The notes: generated by a model not told the origin, from the letters alone. A DNA stretch of 35,290 nucleotides from Pseudalkalibacillus decolorationis (GCF_024609785.1 NZ_JANHJQ010000038.1:1877-37166); one strand, 5' to 3'. Counted from the stretch's first letter, positions 21,249 through 28,833 are shown. Translations and numbers: made by a program.

Positions 21249-21451
21249 TTGGATAAGCTAATAGGAAAAATGATAGAAATTGAAAGTGATTTGGGATTAT
21301 CGGTGCTTTCAATCAAAATCCGCTTCTGTATGTCATTGGAGGAAAAGAATTACCGAATCGTTATGAACATCATGAGGCTGACAACGTAGTCCTAGAAGTA
21401 ATCAATCTTATATACGAACAATATTTAAAACAAGATGACAAAACGCTTTGA
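21249..21451 (+). pseudogene. Small frameshifted ORF, function unknown
   Basis: A TTG after ggaagggg opens a frame MDKLIGKMIEIESDLG; after about 16 codons the sense frame shifts and continues GIIGAFNQNPLLYVIGG to KQDDKTL and a TGA at 21449-21451. The total of 203 bases is one short of 68 codons, consistent with a single-base deletion near 21290-21293 (a ttt/ggg junction). Both parts have good codon composition and the second ends inside the terminator stem, so a real small gene seems likely. I do not recognise the family. A sequencing error is an alternative to true decay. Confidence 0.5.
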
Positions 21452-21475
21452 TCCAATGAATCGAAGCGTTTTTTT
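21441..21475 (+). terminator. Terminator after the small frameshifted ORF
   Basis: aacgctt-tgat pairs with atcg-aagcgtt across a short loop, followed by seven T residues. The ORF's stop codon lies in the left arm. It ends the DUF554-small ORF transcript. Confidence 0.85.
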
Positions 21476-21480
21476 GTGAA

Positions 21481-21641
21481 GTAAAGAAAGTATAAAATTT
21501 TGCTGCATAGATGCAATGTCTAGCTTCAGCGCCTAGGTGCGCAGATCGTCACTTCGATTCTTCCACAAACACAAAAAGCGTGTTCTGTTACAGAATCTCC
21601 AGCGCTTGTCGCACCTGGTCAAGCCGCTTCCGCTTTTCTTA
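21481..21641 (+). repeat. Dispersed intergenic repeat, family R1, copy 2
   Basis: A 161-base unit starting gtaaagaaagtataaa and ending cgcttttctta. Most of it is near-identical to 28183-28398, but it lacks a module of about 56 bases present there. The first part also matches positions 1-86 on the opposite strand. It lies immediately after a terminator T tract. A reading frame crosses it by chance and is not a gene. Confidence 0.88.
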
Positions 21642-21691
21642 GTTAAGAAAGTAAATGTGATGTGTAGGTGCTCTTACTTTTCTAATTGCAA

Positions 21692-22309
21692 TTACTGTAG
21701 TTCGGCGAGGTCGTTCGAGAAGGCGCGTTCAGCAGTTCGGTTTTGGAAGCTGATTCGTAAGCTTGCTAAGTATATTCCTTCTGCGATTAATTCAGCCATT
21801 TTCATGACTAGGTTCAACCGAGTGTTTTGTAGAACAAAATACTCCATAAATCCACTCACATTGACAATTCCTGTCATGTGTATATCACCGACTGGTGGTA
21901 GTTGTTTCTTAACTGCTGCACCTGGTTTAACCGGGCCATCTCCGAGAGAGACCATCCCGACACTGCTTAACTTTCCAAGACAAGCATCAATTCCGATGAT
22001 AAATGGATTTTCATACTGAGCTTGAATTTGCTCTAGGCGCTCTTCTAGATTAACCGCATGAACGGGTTCTTCTAGTGTTCCGTAAACCTCATAATTGGGA
22101 GGTTGTTTTACTTTTAACTTTGTTCCGACTAATGGCCCTAATGAATCTCCTGTGGAGCGGTCCGTTCCAATGCATACAATGACGATAGGCCTTGAGTTAG
22201 GGACCAGTTTAATCAAACTCCTAGTGATTTCCTGCACAGCGTCCTGTTCTTCATGGTGAACTTTATGTTGAAACGGTTTTTTTGGCATCAATCTCCGTTT
22301 AAGATTCAT
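21692..22309 (-). CDS. yyaC: Spore protease-like protein YyaC (DUF1256)
   Basis: DUF1256 protein related in fold to the GPR spore protease and hydrogenase-maturation proteases. Core motifs are VVCIGTDRSTGDSLGPLVG and IGIDACLGKLSSVGMV, followed by KPGAAVKKQLPPVGDIHMTG. In B. subtilis yyaC is expressed during sporulation; its substrate is not known. I start at the ATG at 22309 (MNLKRRLMPKK) after ggagagggt, giving 205 residues, the same as B. subtilis YyaC; an upstream in-frame ATG adds 20 residues with no good ribosome site. It is the only minus-strand gene right of the origin, divergent from the YkvI-type gene. Confidence 0.92.
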   Translation of the reverse strand: MNLKRRLMPKKPFQHKVHHEEQDAVQEITRSLIKLVPNSRPIVIVCIGTDRSTGDSLGPLVGTKLKVKQPPNYEVYGTLEEPVHAVNLEERLEQIQAQYENPFIIGIDACLGKLSSVGMVSLGDGPVKPGAAVKKQLPPVGDIHMTGIVNVSGFMEYFVLQNTRLNLVMKMAELIAEGIYLASLRISFQNRTAERAFSNDLAELQ

Positions 22310-22408
22310 AGGACCCTCTCCTTTGTAATAATAGTAACAGTATACGGAAAAATTTTGCTCTCTATACATACTTCCGATTAATTACGAACCGTTAGGGAGG
22401 ATACGAAA

Positions 22409-23431
22409 TTGGTGCGAGCTGGGTTTCAATGGATGTTCTTAATTTTAGGTACTGTAATCGGAGCTGGATACGCCTCCGGAAGAGAACTATGGCAATTTTT
22501 TGGCCATGAAAGTGTACTGGCTATCGGCTTGTTTTCGGTCTTGTTCAGTTTTTGTTGTTACGTCATCATGTCGGTAAGTTATAGCAAGAAGAGTATTCAT
22601 TATCGACCCGTTTTGGAACAATTAATCGGTCCAAGGCTAAGTGTAGTCTTTGACCTATTAATTATTTTGTACTTATTTTCAACGACAGTCGTTATGTTGG
22701 CAGGTGGAGGAGCAACGTTGCATACGTTCCGAATTCCATATTGGATTGGTGTGCTTTTCATCGTCGTTCTATTAGTTGTTCTGTTCTTATGGGATGTTGA
22801 AGGGATGATCTCGATGAACGCATTTGTCATTCCAATACTTGTTTTGCTCTTATTGTTTGTTTTGTTTGTCTTTATGCAGGATCACATACAACAGTTTCCG
22901 CTTGATTTCAGAAATCAGAAAAACTGGCCATCAGCCTTTACATTTACAGCTCTCAATATATTACCGCTCGTTGCAGTGTTATCTGCTGTTGGAAACCAGA
23001 TCCGTCGTAAAGGTGAAATATTGATCGCAAGCATCGGCAGTGGACTTGTTCTTGGTGGAATATCATTGCTATACAATCAATCTCTAATTTCTATCGCAAA
23101 CGAAATTATGCTCTATGAAATCCCTTTATTTGGAATTTTAAAACATTATCCATATTTTTGGGTGTTGATCATGTCCATTTTGCTATGGATTGCGATCTAC
23201 ACGACAGCCGCTTCAGGGGTATTTGGTATTATCTCTAGGTTCCGAAAACATGTACAGCTGCCGCTTTGGATGATGAGTGCGCTTCTATTGATATTTATGA
23301 TGCCACTTACGACGTTTGGTTTTTCCACGCTCATAGCGGTTTTATACCCGATTTACGGGATTGTTAACCTATACATTCTAGCTGCTATCCTTTTACAGCC
23401 ATTTATGAAAAGATCAAAATCTTTACAGTAA
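22409..23431 (+). CDS. YkvI-type multispan membrane protein
   Basis: A 340-residue membrane protein with roughly nine to ten hydrophobic segments. The N-terminus contains GTVIGAGYASGRELWQFF, the signature of the YkvI family (COG3949), which looks distantly like amino-acid transporters of the APC/LeuT type. Another marker is NILPLVAVLSAVGNQIRRKGE in the centre. Its substrate is unknown. The TTG at 22409 lies eight bases after GGGAGG; the adjacent GTG at 22412 is equally possible. In this position B. subtilis has yyaD, another membrane protein that I do not regard as the same family. It ends about 100 bases before yyzM. Confidence 0.82.
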   Translation: MVRAGFQWMFLILGTVIGAGYASGRELWQFFGHESVLAIGLFSVLFSFCCYVIMSVSYSKKSIHYRPVLEQLIGPRLSVVFDLLIILYLFSTTVVMLAGGGATLHTFRIPYWIGVLFIVVLLVVLFLWDVEGMISMNAFVIPILVLLLLFVLFVFMQDHIQQFPLDFRNQKNWPSAFTFTALNILPLVAVLSAVGNQIRRKGEILIASIGSGLVLGGISLLYNQSLISIANEIMLYEIPLFGILKHYPYFWVLIMSILLWIAIYTTAASGVFGIISRFRKHVQLPLWMMSALLLIFMMPLTTFGFSTLIAVLYPIYGIVNLYILAAILLQPFMKRSKSLQ

Positions 23432-23454
23432 TTGTGAAGAGACGAAAATCATAG

Positions 23455-23483
23455 TTGCGTACAACTGCTATCCTCTGTACTAT
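23455..23483 (+). promoter_or_regulatory. Possible SigA promoter of yyzM
   Basis: TTGCGT at 23455-23460, 17 bases, TACTAT at 23478-23483, about 50 bases before the yyzM start. It is a moderate match. Confidence 0.5.
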
Positions 23484-23534
23484 AGTAGTATTATCAATCA
23501 CGGATACGTTTATAAGAATGGAGGTAGAGATGCT

Positions 23535-23735
23535 ATGAACCAAACGAAAGAATTTGATCTTCATGATATTGTGGAAATGAAAAAAGCTCATCCATGTGGG
23601 GAAAATCGTTGGAAAATTATTAGGCTGGGTGCTGATATCCGAATTAAGTGCATGGGGTGTGAGCATAGTGTCTTACTGCCAAGAAGAGAGTTCACTAGAA
23701 AGATGAAAAAAACACTCATAAAGGCTTCGGAATAG
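23535..23735 (+). CDS. yyzM: DUF951 protein YyzM
   Basis: A 66-residue DUF951 protein. Conserved features are DIVEMKKAHPCGENRW near the N-terminus, then the segment IIRLGADIRIKCMGCEHSV with a CxxC pair and the LPRREF motif, suggesting a small SH3-like or zinc-binding fold. Its function is unknown; it is widespread in Firmicutes near ychF and rpsF. The ATG follows a ggaggtagagatgct site. Its position between the membrane protein and yyaE matches B. subtilis. Confidence 0.9.
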   Translation: MNQTKEFDLHDIVEMKKAHPCGENRWKIIRLGADIRIKCMGCEHSVLLPRREFTRKMKKTLIKASE

Positions 23736-23761
23736 TTGAGTTAAATGGGGAGAGGGGACCA

Positions 23762-25531
23762 TTGAAAAAGGATGTAAAGTCAGCATGTCCACTGAATTGC
23801 TGGGATGCATGTGGATTTCATGTGTCGGTCGACAATAATACAGTAATAAAAGTGGGGAGATTCTGATCATCCGATTACGAAAGGGAAAATTTGTGAAGAG
23901 GACACATGCTTGAAGCTCGGACAAATTCCGCAGATCGTCTTTTATATCCCTTGAAAAAGATCAACGGTACATTTAAGCAAATCTCATGGAGACAGGCATT
24001 GGATGAAATTGCTGATAAAATGAGTTCGCTGAAAGAGACGGTCGGAACAACAGCAGTCTTGCACAGTCATGATTATTCGAATAATGGGTTACTAAAAAAT
24101 TTAGACAAGCGCTTTTTTAATGCCTACGGCGGCATTACAGAGGTTGTAGGTAATCTTTGTTGGGGTGCGGGTATCGAAGCTCAGAAATGGGACTTCGGTA
24201 ATGCATACAGCCATGCCCCAGAGGATATTGAGAATAGTAAAGCGATTGTCATATGGGGAAGAAATGTTGCAACGACAAACATGCATCTTTTTTCAAAACT
24301 TCAAGAGGCTCGAAAAAGAGGGATCCCTATTGCTGTCATTGATCCGATACAAAACGCTACAGCGAAAATCTCAAACCTTCATGTATCAATTCGACCAGGT
24401 TCAGACGGGTTTTTAGCATTGGGGATTATGAAGGTCATTTTCGAAGCGGGAAAAGAAGATTGCCAGTTTATCGAAAATCATTCCATCGGCTTTTCAGATA
24501 TCAAGGAATTGCTAAATCGAGTAACCCTGGAAGAAGTGAGTAATCTGACGACTGTTCCACGTGAAACAATTGAGGAATTAGCAGAATACTATACATCTGG
24601 TCCCGCTTCATCTTTTATCGGACTTGGAATGCAGCGTTATCGGAATGGAGGTAACACTGTTCGGACAATCGACGCACTTGTAGCGATGAGCGGGAATGTT
24701 GGGATCCCAGGCGGCGGTGCGAATTATGCAAACCTTGGAGTAGGTCAGAGCTTTTCAAGAGAAGAGCTGACCCTCGAGCACCGTAAAAAGAAAGTACGAT
24801 ATTTTACGAGAATGAACCAGGCGGAGCAGATTTTAACGGCCAATGACCCCACCGTCAAGTTGGCTTTTATAACGAGAAGCAATGCCCTAACTCAGCTCCC
24901 GGATACGAACCTAGCGACAAAGGCATTTCAGTCCATTGATACTGTCGTTGTAATCGATCAATTTATGACCGATACAGCAGAAGTGGCTGATTATGTGTTG
25001 CCGTGTACCACGGTTTTTGAAGATGAGGATCTTTATTATGCGTCAATGTATCATCATTACGTAAACTATGGACCAAAGCTTGTAGATGCCCCTGGAGAAG
25101 CAAAATCGGCTCATTGGATTTGGACTGAGCTTGCTAAACGCCTAGGATTTGGAGATGCATTTGAATACTCAATAGATGAGTTTCTGAAAATGGGACTTGC
25201 CAATCTTAACAAACGAGACATTACACTTGAACAGATAAAAGAAAGAAAACGTATGCTTCTCCCAATCGATGCGGTCCCATGGCAAAACAAAGCGTTTCAA
25301 ACCCCAAGTGGAAAATATGAATTTACTTCTCAAAAGGCTGAGCAAGAAGGGAAAGATGGAAGAATTCAATGGGTGTTTCCGAATGAATCAAAGGAACTTT
25401 CACCTGAACGCTATGAACAATTTCCGTTTCAACTGCTGACGATTCATCCATTACGTTCCAATCATTCACAGCATTATCAGTTGCTCAAAGGGCTACAAAC
25501 AACTTCTGTACATAGCTTATACTATAATTAG
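23762..25531 (+). pseudogene. yyaE: Molybdopterin oxidoreductase YyaE, frameshifted and C-terminally truncated
   Basis: Remnant of a molybdopterin-guanine-dinucleotide oxidoreductase in the yyaE position upstream of ychF. The N-terminal 4Fe-4S segment reads SACPLNCWDACGF (CxxxCxxxC) in the frame opened by a TTG at 23762. About 33 codons later the sense shifts frame at 23853-23860 (one base gained or two lost); DSDHPITKGKIC is read in the second frame, and near 23895 a one-base loss returns to the first frame at RGHMLEARTNS. The original frame has stops at both junctions. The remaining 540 codons keep the catalytic-domain motifs, such as GNLCWGAG and MSGNVGIPGGGANY. It ends after HPLRSNHSQHYQLLKGLQTT, so about 80-110 residues of the usual C-terminal cofactor-binding domain are missing (B. 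subtilis YyaE is about 667). Almost certainly non-functional. Confidence 0.88.
24553..24568. other. parS centromere site inside the yyaE pseudogene
   Basis: tgttccacgtgaaaca, identical to the site at 16854. In frame it encodes VPRET. It is intact although the surrounding gene has decayed, consistent with selection for the site rather than the protein. Confidence 0.95.
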
Positions 25532-25617
25532 TATATTTTCAGAAAAAATCGCCAAACCAGCTTGGTGGCTTGTATAAGAAATAGCGAGGGTATGCTTGTT
25601 GACAGGTGTTCCTCTGC

Positions 25618-25646
25618 TTGTGTTTTTATTGACTTCTCTCTATAAT
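25618..25646 (+). promoter_or_regulatory. SigA promoter of ychF
   Basis: TTGTGT at 25618-25623, 17 bases, perfect TATAAT at 25641-25646, 47 bases upstream of ychF. It lies after the yyaE remnant, so ychF does not depend on read-through. Confidence 0.7.
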
Positions 25647-25693
25647 TGGGAAGGATGCAAGTACGAATGTGCTATTAAAAGGAGTGTATATAG

Positions 25694-26791
25694 ATGGCTT
25701 TAACAACTGGAATTGTTGGACTACCGAACGTGGGCAAGTCCACTCTATTTAATGCAATTACACAAGCTGGAGCGGAAAGTGCCAACTATCCGTTTTGTAC
25801 AATTGACCCTAACGTGGGAATCGTTGATGTACCTGACCATCGACTTCAAAAGTTAACAGAGCTTGTTAAACCGAAAAAAACGGTACCGACTCATTTTGAG
25901 TTTACAGATATAGCTGGAATTGTTAAAGGAGCAAGTAAAGGAGAAGGGCTCGGAAATCAATTTCTCTCTCATATTCGCCAGGTCGATGCTATCTCTCATG
26001 TGGTTCGTTGTTTTGAGGATGATAACATTACACATGTATCTGGACAGGTCGATCCGATTGATGATATTGAAACGATCAATCTTGAGCTAATCTTTGCGGA
26101 TATGGAAACGGTTGAGAAACGGATGACGCGTGTTGAGAAATTAGCTCGTCAAAAGGATAAAGAAGCCTCCTTTGAATACGAAATCCTTACAAAGCTTAAA
26201 GAAGCATTTGAAGATGAACGCAGTGCCCGCAGTGTGGAACTGACAACGGAGCAGAAAAAGCTTGTTCATGGCTTACATCTATTAACGATGAAGCCTGTAT
26301 TATATGTTGCCAATGTTGCTGAGGAAGATCTTATTGAAGGCGGAAATCAGCTTGTAGATCGTGTGAAAGACTTTGCAACACAGGAAAATGCTGAAGTGAT
26401 CATTGTTTCTGCAAAGGTCGAATCTGAAATTGCGGAACTAGATGGAGAAGAGAAACAAGTCTTCCTTGAGGAAATTGGGATAGAAGAGAGTGGCCTCGAT
26501 CAGTTAATCCGTGCTGCCTACAATTTACTCGGACTTGCAACGTATTTTACTGCAGGAGAGCAAGAAGTCCGCGCATGGACATTCCGTGAAGGAACGAAAG
26601 CACCACAAGCAGCTGGAATTATCCATACCGATTTTGAACGTGGCTTTATTCGAGCAGAGATTGTCTCTTATGAGGATTTAGTTACGGCGGAATCGATGGG
26701 TGTAGCACGGGAAAATGGAAAGGTACGACTTGAAGGTAAAGAATATGTTGTTCAAGATGGAGATGTCATTCACTTTAGATTTAACGTCTAG
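25694..26791 (+). CDS. ychF: Ribosome-binding ATPase YchF (Obg family)
   Basis: Obg-related NTPase that binds ribosomes and prefers ATP. G1 is GLPNVGKST at residues 8-16, and G3 is DIAG. The usual NKxD is replaced by the YchF-type NVAE (within LYVANVAEED), which explains ATP preference in this family. A coiled-coil insert lies around residues 130-200, and a TGS domain ends the protein with VQDGDVIHFRFNV. The 365 residues match the usual 363-366. The ATG follows aaggagtgtatatag. The B. subtilis equivalent is yyaF. Confidence 0.97.
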   Translation: MALTTGIVGLPNVGKSTLFNAITQAGAESANYPFCTIDPNVGIVDVPDHRLQKLTELVKPKKTVPTHFEFTDIAGIVKGASKGEGLGNQFLSHIRQVDAISHVVRCFEDDNITHVSGQVDPIDDIETINLELIFADMETVEKRMTRVEKLARQKDKEASFEYEILTKLKEAFEDERSARSVELTTEQKKLVHGLHLLTMKPVLYVANVAEEDLIEGGNQLVDRVKDFATQENAEVIIVSAKVESEIAELDGEEKQVFLEEIGIEESGLDQLIRAAYNLLGLATYFTAGEQEVRAWTFREGTKAPQAAGIIHTDFERGFIRAEIVSYEDLVTAESMGVARENGKVRLEGKEYVVQDGDVIHFRFNV

Positions 26792-26813
26792 TTTAGAGAA
26801 CTACAGAAGGCTC

Positions 26814-26842
26814 TTGTCTTGCCCGAAACATTTTGGTATAAT
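26814..26842 (+). promoter_or_regulatory. SigA promoter of the rpsF operon
   Basis: TTGTCT at 26814-26819, 17 bases, TATAAT at 26837-26842 with an extended TGG before it. Transcription would start around 26849, giving a leader of about 85 bases. Confidence 0.8.
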
Positions 26843-26878
26843 AAGTCGATGTGAGTTAATATTGAAAAATAATTGACT

Positions 26879-26924
26879 CTCCTTGCTTCTGTATAAGGCA
26901 GAAGCCGCTAAGACCAAAAGGAGG
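26879..26924 (+). promoter_or_regulatory. S6:S18-binding leader RNA of rpsF
   Basis: The leader folds as an outer stem ctcctt (26879-26884) with aaggag (26918-26923), and an inner stem gcttctg (26885-26891) with cagaagc (26899-26905). The segment ccgctaagacca lies between the inner stem and the outer arm. The outer stem sequesters the rpsF ribosome site. A bulged CCG and occlusion of the Shine-Dalgarno sequence are the features of the known S6:S18 ribosomal leader, where surplus S6-S18 dimer represses translation. The fold was drawn by eye. Confidence 0.72.
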
Positions 26925-26932
26925 TGACCGGA

Positions 26933-27226
26933 ATGCGTAGATATGAAATCATGTACATTCTGCGCCCGAATCTAGAAGAGGAAACACAAAAGGCTGCGAA
27001 CGAAAAGGCTCAAACAATCCTCACTGATAACGGTGCTGAAATTGAAAAAGTTAAAGACATGGGTAAGCGTCGTCTTGCTTATGAAATTAATGACTTTCGT
27101 GATGGCTACTACACGGTACTTTACGTTAAAGCACCGTCTGAAGCAATTAACGAATTCGACCGTCTTTTAAAGATCGACGATAACGTTCTTCGTTTTATGA
27201 CGATCGTGAACGAACAGCAACAGTAA
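26933..27226 (+). CDS. rpsF: Ribosomal protein S6
   Basis: Small-subunit protein that pairs with S18. It begins [17 protein letters not shown] and has [22 protein letters not shown] in the centre and LRFMTIVNE at the end, all family hallmarks. I start at the ATG at 26933, eight bases after aaaaggagg; a GTG three codons upstream overlaps that site. This gives 97 residues (B. subtilis 95). It is the first gene of rpsF-ssb-rpsR and probably feedback-controlled through its leader. Confidence 0.97.
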   Translation: MRRYEIMYILRPNLEEETQKAANEKAQTILTDNGAEIEKVKDMGKRRLAYEINDFRDGYYTVLYVKAPSEAINEFDRLLKIDDNVLRFMTIVNEQQQ

Positions 27227-27243
27227 TTGAAGGAGTGGTTCTG

Positions 27244-27789
27244 TTGATCAACCGCATTATTCTTGTCGGCCGTCTAACGAAGGATCCAGACTTACGATAT
27301 ACACCGAACGGAGTAGCTGTAGCAAATTTCACACTTGCTGTGAATCGTCCATTTACGAACCAACAGGGTGAACGTGAAGCGGACTTTATCAACGTCGTGG
27401 TTTGGCGCAGACAAGCTGAAAACGCAGCAAACTTTCTGAAAAAGGGAAGTCTTGCAGGTGTCGATGGACGTTTGCAAACACGCTCATATGATAACAACGA
27501 AGGTCGCCGCGTCTATGTGACTGAAGTGATGGCAGAAAGTGTACAATTCCTTGAACCAAAAGGCTCAGGTGGCGGCTCTGGACAGGGTGGATATGGAAAT
27601 CAAGACAATCCATTCGGAGGACAGGGCGGTTACGGGAATTCTGGGAATCAGAATTCCGGTGGCGGAAATCAGAGTCCTGGTGGTAATCAAGGCGGCAACA
27701 ACCAGAACCGTAAAAACAACTTTAATGATGATCCATTTGCTGACGATGGCAAACCAATCGACATTTCCGATGACGATTTGCCGTTCTGA
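27244..27789 (+). CDS. ssb: Single-stranded DNA-binding protein
   Basis: Tetrameric OB-fold protein that coats single-stranded DNA at forks and recruits partners. The OB fold spans about residues 1-105 ([20 protein letters not shown], then [20 protein letters not shown]). A Gly/Asn/Gln-rich flexible linker follows, ending in the acidic tip DDDLPF that binds partner proteins. I choose the TTG at 27244, eight bases after aggag; an in-frame GTG at 27235 abuts the ribosome site. This gives 181 residues. It lies 17 bases after rpsF, as in B. subtilis ssbA. Confidence 0.97.
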   Translation: MINRIILVGRLTKDPDLRYTPNGVAVANFTLAVNRPFTNQQGEREADFINVVVWRRQAENAANFLKKGSLAGVDGRLQTRSYDNNEGRRVYVTEVMAESVQFLEPKGSGGGSGQGGYGNQDNPFGGQGGYGNSGNQNSGGGNQSPGGNQGGNNQNRKNNFNDDPFADDGKPIDISDDDLPF

Positions 27790-27838
27790 CCAATAGGCTC
27801 ATCAAACGATATATGAACGACTAAGATCCAAAATAGAA

Positions 27839-27872
27839 ATTCAAAAAGGAAGATGAACCGGACTTTTTGAAT
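27839..27872. repeat. Compact hairpin with MITE-like termini between ssb and rpsR
   Basis: attcaaaaag (27839-27848) and ctttttgaat (27863-27872) form a perfect 10-base stem around a 14-base loop. The arms resemble the termini of the 269-bp element at 9697. It has no T tract, so it is unlikely to be a terminator, but it could tune ssb-rpsR mRNA processing. Confidence 0.6.
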
Positions 27873-27898
27873 AACCGCTAAAGGAAGGAGGGGTATAT

Positions 27899-28126
27899 AT
27901 GCCTCGTCCAGGACGTAGAAAGCGTAAAAAGGTGTGCTTTTTCACAGTAAACCAGATTAAATACATCGACTATAAGGATGTTGATCTTCTTAAGCGTTTC
28001 GTTTCCGAGCGTGGAAAAATTCTTCCTCGTCGTGTAACTGGAACCTCTGCGAAGTACCAACGTCGATTAACACGAGCAATCAAGCGTGCCCGTCAAATGG
28101 CATTGCTTCCATATTCAGCAGAATAA
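27899..28126 (+). CDS. rpsR: Ribosomal protein S18
   Basis: A 75-residue basic protein with [21 protein letters not shown] and [26 protein letters not shown], diagnostic of S18, the S6 partner in the small-subunit platform. The ATG follows a strong aaggaaggagg site. It ends the rpsF operon at a hairpin terminator. The cysteine in CFF is a single residue rather than a zinc-binding set, so this is a C-minus form. Confidence 0.97.
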   Translation: MPRPGRRKRKKVCFFTVNQIKYIDYKDVDLLKRFVSERGKILPRRVTGTSAKYQRRLTRAIKRARQMALLPYSAE

Positions 28127-28130
28127 ATAT

Positions 28131-28169
28131 AAAAAACGCAGTTGGATTACAATGTCCGCTGCGTTTTTT
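28131..28169 (+). terminator. Terminator after rpsR
   Basis: aaaaaacgcag (28131-28141) pairs with ctgcgtttttt (28159-28169), giving a bidirectional-looking terminator. Confidence 0.88.
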
Positions 28170-28182
28170 CCTTTCTAAAAGA

Positions 28183-28398
28183 TAAGAAAGTATAAATTTT
28201 AGTTGCATAGATGCAATGTCTAGCTTCAGCGCCTAGGTGCTCGAGGTCGCTTCGATTCTTCCACAAACACAAAAAGCGTGTTCTGTTACAGAATCTCCAG
28301 CGCTTGCACCACAGGCATAAGGGCGACTATGGTAATCGCCTTGGCGTTTACCAAGTCTTCTTTATCGCACCTGGTCAAGGCGCTTGCGCTTTTCTTAA
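28183..28398 (+). repeat. Dispersed intergenic repeat, family R1, copy 3 (long form)
   Basis: A 216-base unit running from taagaaagtataaa to gcgcttttcttaa. Outside one internal module it is near-identical to 21481-21641. The extra ~56 bases (about 28307-28366) contain short inverted repeats such as ggcgacta/tcgcc and ttggcgtttaccaa. It lies directly after the rpsR terminator. No gene is apparent in the whole 28127-28854 gap, which holds this unit, the inverted-repeat unit at 28486 and the R2 copy at 28744. Confidence 0.88.
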
Positions 28399-28485
28399 GT
28401 ATATAGGTGGATTTTTGACGAAAATGTGTCAATGCCTTCAATCACTTGTCCAAACAATATCCGTTGCCATTCATAGTATAGTAAT

Positions 28486-28631
28486 GTGAGATAGCTTGTC
28501 AGTTCTTAAGGGTACTCTGATTCTCCTTTCCTCAAGATCATCCGTATTCTCCTTTAGAACCCAGTGCGGAACATCCCTTTATCGCTTGACACACGATTGA
28601 TAATATTAAGATCTGACAGTGTCTATCTCAC
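28486..28631. repeat. Inverted-repeat unit upstream of yybS
   Basis: Imperfect arms of about 25 bases: the left arm starts gtgagatagcttgtcag (28486) and runs to 28509; the right arm starts ttaagatctgacag (28606) and ends ctatctcac (28631). They enclose 96 bases without a credible coding frame, giving a 146-bp unit. It resembles a small non-autonomous element or a long RNA stem. No target duplication is evident. Confidence 0.5.
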
Positions 28632-28743
28632 TTACATATCACTTTAGTGGGTAATCAAAATGTAGAATGTGCGGTTCAGATTTGAATATAGACGAGGAAA
28701 CTCATACAATAGGGTAGAGTGGATCGTTCTATGTTTTCTTTAC

Positions 28744-28833
28744 ACGTTAAGAAAGTATAAAAATACTTTCTATAGTATAAGCGCAACTAAGGCTCAGCCG
28801 GCGCCGAAGGCTTGGCTTTGCCAAGTTTTCTTT
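28744..28833 (+). repeat. Dispersed intergenic repeat, family R2, copy 2
   Basis: Nearly identical to 10353-10440. It ends about 20 bases before the yybS start, and its open frame merges with yybS, creating a false N-terminal extension. As at rnpA, it sits between an upstream non-coding stretch and a ribosome site. Confidence 0.85.

Noticed and set aside
21537-22019. 160-codon plus-strand frame over repeat R1 and yyaC
   Set aside because: It is antisense to yyaC and its first part is repeat sequence.
28211-28489. 92-codon frame over repeat R1 copy 3
   Set aside because: Repeat-derived, no ribosome site, and it shares translated words with the frame over the other R1 copy only because the DNA is repeated.
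28640-28740. T-box or other riboswitch upstream of yybS
   Set aside because: No specifier loop, no conserved T-box sequence and no terminator hairpin could be identified.
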